64,000 nucleotides of DNA from JAGQOZ01 sp041399205 (GTDB taxonomy: Bacteria; Planctomycetota; Planctomycetia; Pirellulales; Pirellulaceae). Below, in pieces: positions 58,366 to 64,000 of the stretch. The stretch spans positions 124,001 to 188,000 of the forward strand of contig JAWKTK010000008.1 of NCBI GenBank assembly GCA_041399205.1, written 5' to 3'. Under the pieces are notes generated by a model. The model was not told where the DNA came from and searched no databases. It saw only the letters and a program-made list of their open reading frames with translations. Every line of letters starts with the position of its first letter. Within the stretch, counting starts at the first letter, position 1. The translations under genes and the position numbers were made by a program.

Positions 58366-59814
58366 CTACACGTCAATTTCTTCTGCCTCTTCCGCTCGGT
58401 CCATGATAAAGCGAAATCGAGCGGACGCGTCGCGGCCCATCAGGTCGGACATGATGCGATCCGTTTCCAGCTGATCATCCACTTCGACTCGCAGCAAGCG
58501 GCGCGTGGCGGGATTCAATGTTGTTTCCCACAGAACTTTGGGCATCATTTCGCCCAGGCCTTTGAAGCGAGTGATATCGGGTTTGGAACGTTTATCCGCG
58601 TCCGCCACAATGCGCTCTCGCGCATCTTCGTCCGCGGCCCAAAACGTCTCTTTGCCAATATCAATCCGATACAACGGCGGCACGGCAATGTAAACTTTTC
58701 CATCCGCGATCAAGGGACGCATGTGGCGATAGAAAAACGTTAACAGCAACGTGGTGATGTGGTGACCGTCTGAATCGGCATCCGCCAACAAGATCACTCG
58801 ATCATATCGCAATCGGGCCACGTTCAGATCTTTGCCAATGCCGCAGCCCAATGCGGTTACCAAGTCTTGCAGTTCCTTGTTCTCTAGAACTTTCTTCAAG
58901 CCGACCGTTTCGGTATTCAGGACTTTACCTCGTAAAGGCAAAATGGCTTGGTAATTGCGGTCACGACCTTGCTTGGCGCTACCACCGGCCGAATCGCCTT
59001 CCACGATAAACAGTTCCGATTCGCCTCGACCCGCCGACAAACAATCGCTCAGCTTGCCTGGCAACATCGTGCCTCGTGAAGTAGCGCTCTTTCGCGAAAC
59101 CGAATCTGCAGCGGCTCGAGAAGCAGCTCGGGCGCGAGCGGCCGCGATGATTCTGGCGACGATGGTGTCGGCTACCGAGCGATTATTGTTTAGCCACTGT
59201 TCCAGTGATGCGCGAATGGCACTATCGATTACCGGTTGGACTTCGGTGTTGTTGAGTCGATCTTTGGTTTGGCCTTGGAATTGCGGATCGGCGACAAAGA
59301 CGGAGACGATAGCGACCAGGCCTTCGCGAATGTCTTCGTGCGTGATTTTGACGCCACGAGGAATCAAGTTGTGCGTTTCAAAGAAGTTGCGAACCGCTTT
59401 GCTCAATCCGCTGCGAAAACCATTTTCATGCGTGCCACCGCTGCCAGTGGGAATACCGTTGACGTACGAACGAACATGTTCGTCTGTGGATTCGGTCCAT
59501 TGCAGCACGATCTCGATGCGTTCGTCCCCTTCTTTGCGGACCGTGAACGGAGCGTCATGAATGGTTCGCGCCGAACGCTGCTGAATCACTTTGCCCAAAT
59601 AGTCGACGATACCGTTTTCGTGGAAGAACGTGTCTTTCTGATTGTTGACTTCATCTACAAAATTGACCTTCACGCCGCGATGCAAAAAACTGGTGATCTC
59701 CAGTCGCTGGCGAATCATACTGGGGTCAAAATCGGTCTTGGGAAAAATAGTGGGGTCGGGCGTAAACGTGATGGTGGTTCCGGAGCCTCGAAACGAACCC
59801 TTGGCCTTTTGCAA
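58366..59814 (-). CDS. gyrB: Type IIA topoisomerase subunit B, C-terminal part
   Basis: Continuation of the ATPase subunit that starts at 60281. It holds the transducer region (SGTTITFTPDPTIFP, VVNG-like VNGIPTGSGGTHENGF) and the TOPRIM domain (FIVEGDSAGGSAKQGRDRNYQ, PLRGKVLN, DADSDGHHI) with the usual acidic metal-binding residues, ending RFKGLGEM...DV. The frame starts at MQKAKGSFRG; the upstream half is in another frame. GyrB and ParE cannot be told apart by eye. Confidence 0.88.
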   Translation of the reverse strand: MQKAKGSFRGSGTTITFTPDPTIFPKTDFDPSMIRQRLEITSFLHRGVKVNFVDEVNNQKDTFFHENGIVDYLGKVIQQRSARTIHDAPFTVRKEGDERIEIVLQWTESTDEHVRSYVNGIPTGSGGTHENGFRSGLSKAVRNFFETHNLIPRGVKITHEDIREGLVAIVSVFVADPQFQGQTKDRLNNTEVQPVIDSAIRASLEQWLNNNRSVADTIVARIIAAARARAASRAAADSVSRKSATSRGTMLPGKLSDCLSAGRGESELFIVEGDSAGGSAKQGRDRNYQAILPLRGKVLNTETVGLKKVLENKELQDLVTALGCGIGKDLNVARLRYDRVILLADADSDGHHITTLLLTFFYRHMRPLIADGKVYIAVPPLYRIDIGKETFWAADEDARERIVADADKRSKPDITRFKGLGEMMPKVLWETTLNPATRRLLRVEVDDQLETDRIMSDLMGRDASARFRFIMDRAEEAEEIDV

Positions 59815-60281
59815 ACTGGTTTGGGTTTGCCTTGCGAAAACTCCATGCGGTACTGACTGCCATCACGGCGGACGATCGCCACCAACGATTTGGACAGCGC
59901 ATTCACGGCGGACGCACCGACACCGTGCAACCCGCCCGACGTCTTGTAGTTCTTGCCTTCAAACTTGCCGCCGGCGTGCAGAATGGTCAGCACCATTTCC
60001 AGCGCACTCTTCTTAGTCTTAGCGTGCTTGTCCACGGGGATGCCTCGACCATTATCCGCCACCGTCACAGTGCGTCCATCTTTGTGCAGCGTGACGTTGA
60101 TTTCACTGGCGTGGCCGTTCATCGCTTCGTCCACCGAGTTGTCCAGGATTTCCCAGACCAGATGGTGCAAGCCAGCCGTGCCGACACCGCCGATATACAT
60201 GCCGGGACGCTTGCGAACCGGTTCTAGCCCCTCCAGCGCAACGATGTCAGCAGCACTGTAGCTTTTGGATTCGGTGGCCAT
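59715..60281 (-). CDS. gyrB: Type IIA topoisomerase subunit B, N-terminal ATPase part
   Basis: ATG 60281. GHKL ATPase domain: LEGLEPVRKRPGMYIG, EILDNSVDEAMNG (Asn and Glu of the Bergerat fold), DNGRGIPVDKH, and SGGLHGVGASAVNAL. The frame goes wrong at FSQGKPK, near 59820. Adding one A to the AAA run (plus strand TTT at 59820-59822) restores KPKTSLQKAKGSFRG and joins the two parts into a ~640-residue protein of normal length. As type IIA topoisomerases are normally essential, a sequencing artefact or a dispensable paralogue is more likely than a true null. Confidence 0.88.
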   Translation of the reverse strand: MATESKSYSAADIVALEGLEPVRKRPGMYIGGVGTAGLHHLVWEILDNSVDEAMNGHASEINVTLHKDGRTVTVADNGRGIPVDKHAKTKKSALEMVLTILHAGGKFEGKNYKTSGGLHGVGASAVNALSKSLVAIVRRDGSQYRMEFSQGKPKPVCKRPRVRFEAPEPPSRLRPTPLFFPRPILTPV

Positions 60282-60401
60282 GCTTCACTCCGTCAAATTC
60301 GAAATCAATTGTGCACTGTCAAAGGTTTGTCACGGGCCGCGATGTTCTGCTTCGGTTCGAACCAGGTTCGCGGCGAATGGGAAATGGTTGTCGAATCTAT
60401 C

Positions 60402-62888
60402 TTATTCGTCTTCTTCCGGCAGCGGTTCAGGTGCCCCGGGCGGTTGTTGAACAATTGCCGCAATTTTGCCGTTCTTTTGAATCTCGATGCCTCGTCCACC
60501 GCGCGAAGTCACTCGATACTTGCCTGTGGAAACTGTCTTCTTCGCACCTCGATTGGTTTCCACCGTCAAGATGTCTCGGTCACCTGCGGACGCTTTGAAA
60601 CCGAGCAATCGGTCTGTCTTGGCCAGTTTGATCAGCGTGACGCCTTTGCCCGCGCCGGACAGATAATTGATTTCTTCCGCCGGACACACCATCGCTCGGC
60701 AATCGGCCGAAATGGCCAGAATGGTTTCCGTGCCATGGATGGGCGTGACGGCCACGACGGAACTACCCGGAGCGACACGCGCGAAACGACGGCCGGTACG
60801 AGTAGACGGTTCGACGAAGGGCTGCAGTCCAAAACGCAGTGCAAAACCATTGCTGGTAGCCGCGAAGGCGTGCACCTCTGGGCAATAATCGGGTTTCTTC
60901 GGATCTTCGTAGATGTTGCCAATGCTGCGAGCGTCCAAGGACAGGACGGAAACAATTTGTTCACCGTCTTTCAGCTTGAACAGCTTCTGCACCGGTTCGC
61001 CGTAGCCGGTGGACGCCGGAATGTCAATGAAACGAGTGGTGTAGCAAACGCCAAAGGATGAAAAGAATGCCAAGGTTGATCGAGTGGAACCGGCGACACA
61101 GGCCAGCACTCGGTCACCTTCTCGCATGCGACTTTTGGCCGGGTCGGCAATTTGTTTCTGGCGTTTGACCCAGCCGTCAGCGGAAACCAAAACGTGACAG
61201 TCTTCCGCAACGATGAAATCTTCTGCCGAAAATTCGGGCACATCGTCGGCCATGACAATTGCGGTGCGACGAGCGCCTTCTTTGGTTTTGGCGTAGGTGT
61301 TGATCAGAGCTTCAATTTCTTCGCGAACAATCTGCCACCGGCCCGAAGAACGCGTGTCATCCGTGCTTTCTTTCAGCAGGCGTTCAATCTGTCGAGCTCG
61401 TTTCTTTTTGTCCTTCAGTTCGTCTTGGATCAGGTTGATCTCTAAGCGAGCTAACCGATAGAGTTTGAGTTCCAGGATGGCGTCGGTTTGTTCTTCGTCC
61501 AGTCCGCCTTTGGCTGCGGGAAAGCGCTTCATGATTTTTTCGGCCGCGTCCGCTTTGCCGTCGGACTTGCGAATGATGCGAATGATTTCGTCCAACGCAT
61601 CAAAGACCAGCACAAAGCCTTCCAAGATGTGCATGCGGCGGTTAAGTACGCCTAGTTCGTGCTCTAAACGAGCGGTAACGACTTCCAAGCGGAAGTGCAA
61701 AAAGTGCCACAGGATTTCTTTCAGCCCTAAACGCTCTGGACGTCCCACCTCCGGATTTTCGGTAGGGACCAGGCACGTAATGTTCACGTTGAAGTTGGTT
61801 TGCAGCGGAGTGTGTTTGTAAAGATACGCCAGGACTTTGGCTTCGTCCGCATCTTTGCGCAGTTGCAGATCGATACGGATTTCTTCCGATGATACGTCGC
61901 GAACATCTTCAATCAACGGCATCTTGCTGCCGACCACAATTTCTGCGATGCGTTCCACCAAGACGCTCTTGTTGACGCCGTAGGGAATCGAATCAATATG
62001 CAGAATCTTGTTGCCTTTGCTGTCCGTACTGGATGTCGACGTGCCTCGGAGTTTGAGTGTCCCTTGGCCGGAACGATAGATGTCTCGCAGTTCTTCCTTC
62101 GTGTTGATCAGCTGTCCGCCAGTAGGAAAGTCTGGGCCTTGCACCGCATCGTTGGCCACCAGTTGATAGTCTTTCACTTCCGGATCATTCAAGAGCTTCA
62201 AGAGTGCTCGGCAGACTTCGCCCAAATTGTGCGGCGGAATATTGGTGGCCATACCCACGGCAATGCCGGTGGCGCCGTTGACCAGCAAATTGGGAACTCG
62301 GCTGGGCAGCACCACCGGTTCTTGTTTGGTGCCGTCATAGTTGGCTTTGAAGGGAACGATGGTCGAACCCAAATCGGTCAGCAGTTCGGACGCAACGGCC
62401 GACATACGACATTCGGTGTAACGCATGGCCGCAGCGTTGTCGCCATCGATCGAACCGAAGTTTCCACTGCCGTCGACCAACGGCATGCGCAAGGCAAAGG
62501 GCTGGGCCATGCGCACCAGGGCGTCGTAGATGGCGCTGTCACCGTGAGGATGGTACTTTCCCATCACGTCGCCCACCACCGTGGCACATTTGCGGTGCTT
62601 GCTGGTGAAGCTCAAACCCATCTGATCCATGGTGAACAAGATGCGGCGTTGGACCGGCTTCAGGCCGTCTCGTACGTCCGGTAGTGCTCGGCTGGTAATG
62701 ACCGACAGCGAATAGTTTAGGTATCGGTCTTGCGCTGCTTCGCGCAGCGCGACAGGTTCAATCTGTTGCAGTTCGGCGGCGGGCGGTGTCGTGGAATCGC
62801 CCTTGGATTTGCGACGCCTTTTTTTGGGCGCACCGTTCTTGGGCGCCGAAGCATTCGCTGAACTAGTTTTGGTACGGCGTTTTGCCAT
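60402..62888 (-). CDS. gyrA: Type IIA topoisomerase subunit A (GyrA/ParC)
   Basis: 828 residues, intact. A Lys-rich N-terminal tail precedes the breakage-reunion domain: RALPDVRDGLKPVQRRILF, KCATVVGDVMGKYHPHGDSA (the quinolone-determining region, with Ser and a nearby Asp as in sensitive enzymes) and AAMRYTECRMS with the active-site Tyr near residue 164. The C-terminal beta-pinwheel is present. The gyrase box Q-R-R-G-G-K/R-G is not seen in its usual place; only SRGGRG near residue 806 resembles it, so a topoisomerase IV-like role is possible. Encoded 120 bp upstream of the B subunit on the same strand. Confidence 0.92.
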   Translation of the reverse strand: MAKRRTKTSSANASAPKNGAPKKRRRKSKGDSTTPPAAELQQIEPVALREAAQDRYLNYSLSVITSRALPDVRDGLKPVQRRILFTMDQMGLSFTSKHRKCATVVGDVMGKYHPHGDSAIYDALVRMAQPFALRMPLVDGSGNFGSIDGDNAAAMRYTECRMSAVASELLTDLGSTIVPFKANYDGTKQEPVVLPSRVPNLLVNGATGIAVGMATNIPPHNLGEVCRALLKLLNDPEVKDYQLVANDAVQGPDFPTGGQLINTKEELRDIYRSGQGTLKLRGTSTSSTDSKGNKILHIDSIPYGVNKSVLVERIAEIVVGSKMPLIEDVRDVSSEEIRIDLQLRKDADEAKVLAYLYKHTPLQTNFNVNITCLVPTENPEVGRPERLGLKEILWHFLHFRLEVVTARLEHELGVLNRRMHILEGFVLVFDALDEIIRIIRKSDGKADAAEKIMKRFPAAKGGLDEEQTDAILELKLYRLARLEINLIQDELKDKKKRARQIERLLKESTDDTRSSGRWQIVREEIEALINTYAKTKEGARRTAIVMADDVPEFSAEDFIVAEDCHVLVSADGWVKRQKQIADPAKSRMREGDRVLACVAGSTRSTLAFFSSFGVCYTTRFIDIPASTGYGEPVQKLFKLKDGEQIVSVLSLDARSIGNIYEDPKKPDYCPEVHAFAATSNGFALRFGLQPFVEPSTRTGRRFARVAPGSSVVAVTPIHGTETILAISADCRAMVCPAEEINYLSGAGKGVTLIKLAKTDRLLGFKASAGDRDILTVETNRGAKKTVSTGKYRVTSRGGRGIEIQKNGKIAAIVQQPPGAPEPLPEEDE

Positions 62889-63622
62889 ACTCGGGTTCCT
62901 CCTCCGTGCATTACATCAAGCTGCGCATCAATTTGAATTCGAACAATCCGGTGCATTCACTTCGGCGGTGAAAGCATGCCTGCGCTGGCGGACGAAGCCT
63001 TGGCCGAAAACTATGTCGCCTGTCGTTTCGCATTGAAGTGAATCGAATCGCTTCTTCCGCAAGTCTGGGAATTCGAACTGTATCGCCTTGATTTGCCGAT
63101 TGTCACCAAGTTTTTTTTCTTCGCATCGCCAGTCGAAATCACGATCCAGTCCGTTGCTCAGCCGCATAGCGACAGTTGGACGCAATCGCCATGCAGACGT
63201 AAGTGTGGTGAACCACGCTACCTCACGGCTAGACGCCGGCGGAATGGAAATGGGAATAGCATTCCTTGGTGAACCGCTGGCGTCAAGCCCGGGAGACTAG
63301 GGCGACTTTACGGCCCAAGCATGTGTATCCACGCAGATGGCGAAAACTTCGGACTTGCGGCAGTTTCGGCAAACTCTGAAGGCGTGGCAAATAAAGATTC
63401 ACCTGCGTGATTGATACCAGCCGACAAACACTACGGACCGGCTCGATTCGTTGCGATGCAGCGAAGTAGGCTCGATGCAAGCCGCCGAGCTGGACGCTCA
63501 CCCCTAATCCTACCCAAACGGTCCCGCCTTTCCATTTCAGAGTGTACCGAACGAACCTGCGTCCTGACGGATGGTTGATTCACCGGATTGCTCGTTTCCT
63601 ACCAATCAAGAAGGAGTAGGCC
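62889..63622. other. Intergenic region, no gene seen
   Basis: About 730 bp between the divergent topoisomerase A gene and the Cys-rich secreted protein gene. Only short shadow frames. No RNA gene, riboswitch or repeat was recognised. Confidence 0.5.
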
Positions 63623-64000
63623 ATGCGGCCCCGCGAATTCTCTCAATGGCGTCTTTTTTTTACTTCGTGTGCTGTCGTTGCCGGAATGGTAACGCAGAGT
63701 TATGCCCAAGATTGTAACTGTGGCGAATCGTCCGGAGCGTACGCGCATGTGGGTGACGGATGCGCCACTTGCGGCGACGGCTGTGGCGGATTCGATGGTG
63801 GTTGCGCGACGGGTAGCTGTGCCAGCTGCGGCGGACTGGGGCTAAGCAATTTGCTGGCGCCAATTTTGAATCGCAACTGCGGCAAGAGCTGCGCTTGGAA
63901 TCAGCCGTTGACGGAAAATTCGCAGCCTGACGTTTTCTTCAATGTGTATGCACCGAACAACATGGGTAACACGGCGGCCGCCTATCCCGCTCCGTTTCCA
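63623..64000 (+). CDS. Cys-rich secreted protein, partial
   Basis: ATG 63623 has a strong ribosome binding site (AAGGAG, 63611-63616). Signal peptide of ~28 residues (LFFTSCAVVAGMVTQSYA). The mature N-terminus is rich in Cys-Gly: DCNCGESSGA, CATCGDGCGGFDGGC, CASCGGLGL, and later CGKSCAW, giving about ten cysteines in 75 residues. The frame is open at the right edge. Cys-rich exported proteins are common on planctomycete surfaces; no family is assigned. Confidence 0.65.
   Translation, partial: MRPREFSQWRLFFTSCAVVAGMVTQSYAQDCNCGESSGAYAHVGDGCATCGDGCGGFDGGCATGSCASCGGLGLSNLLAPILNRNCGKSCAWNQPLTENSQPDVFFNVYAPNNMGNTAAAYPAPFP

Overview
The window looks like part of a chromosome from a planctomycete, most likely of the Pirellulales (Rhodopirellula-like). 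Four large secreted proteins start with the planctomycete 'LE-x-R' extracellular signature and end in dockerin-like calcium-binding repeats. There are PEP-CTERM proteins, two ECF-type sigma factor genes coupled to Ser/Thr kinase genes, a kinase/formylglycine-generating-enzyme fusion, and small genes whose N-terminal helix follows an 'LRTL/LRTF' motif. Base composition is moderate except for one GC-rich haloperoxidase gene.

Layout. (1) 1-20.5 kb is mostly core: a BNR/YCF48-like secreted protein (cut by the left edge), a DsbD-type thiol transporter in two frames, a CHAD protein, a 7-kb lamin-tail/CotH/dockerin gene, two PEP-CTERM genes, a Gfo/Idh/MocA oxidoreductase, the ribosome GTPase Der, and a CSLREA beta-helix/dockerin protein. 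(2) 20.5-34.1 kb is an accessory graveyard: a broken IS110, a broken ISL3, a broken Y1 (RAYT) transposase with a duplicated 3' end, an IS1634-like element, several small palindromic or MITE-like repeats, broken membrane and leucine-rich-repeat genes, a universal stress protein, and an overlapping pair of paralogous unknown genes. (3) 34.9-49.9 kb carries two zinc-metalloprotease/dockerin genes and two sigma factor-kinase modules. (4) 50.3-54.4 kb holds a GC-rich vanadium haloperoxidase and a second IS1634 copy. (5) 54.5-64 kb is core again: a small CxxCH protein, an LRR protein, a hydroxyisobutyrate-dehydrogenase-like gene, three small membrane proteins, a type IIA topoisomerase pair, and a Cys-rich secreted protein cut by the right edge.

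How the genes relate. The two sigma factors overlap the start of their kinases and are probably co-translated with them. The secreted giants form a set sharing N- and C-terminal modules, which suggests a common export or anchoring route. The DsbD-like protein could supply reducing power in the periplasm, for example to c-type cytochromes; a CxxCH protein is also encoded in the window.

Main caution: many otherwise conserved genes, including the topoisomerase B subunit, are split by single-base indels. Six of these can be restored by changing one homopolymer run by one base. The window may therefore contain residual sequencing indels, and several calls listed as broken could be intact in the organism. 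All calls are from reading the sequence by eye; no database search was run.
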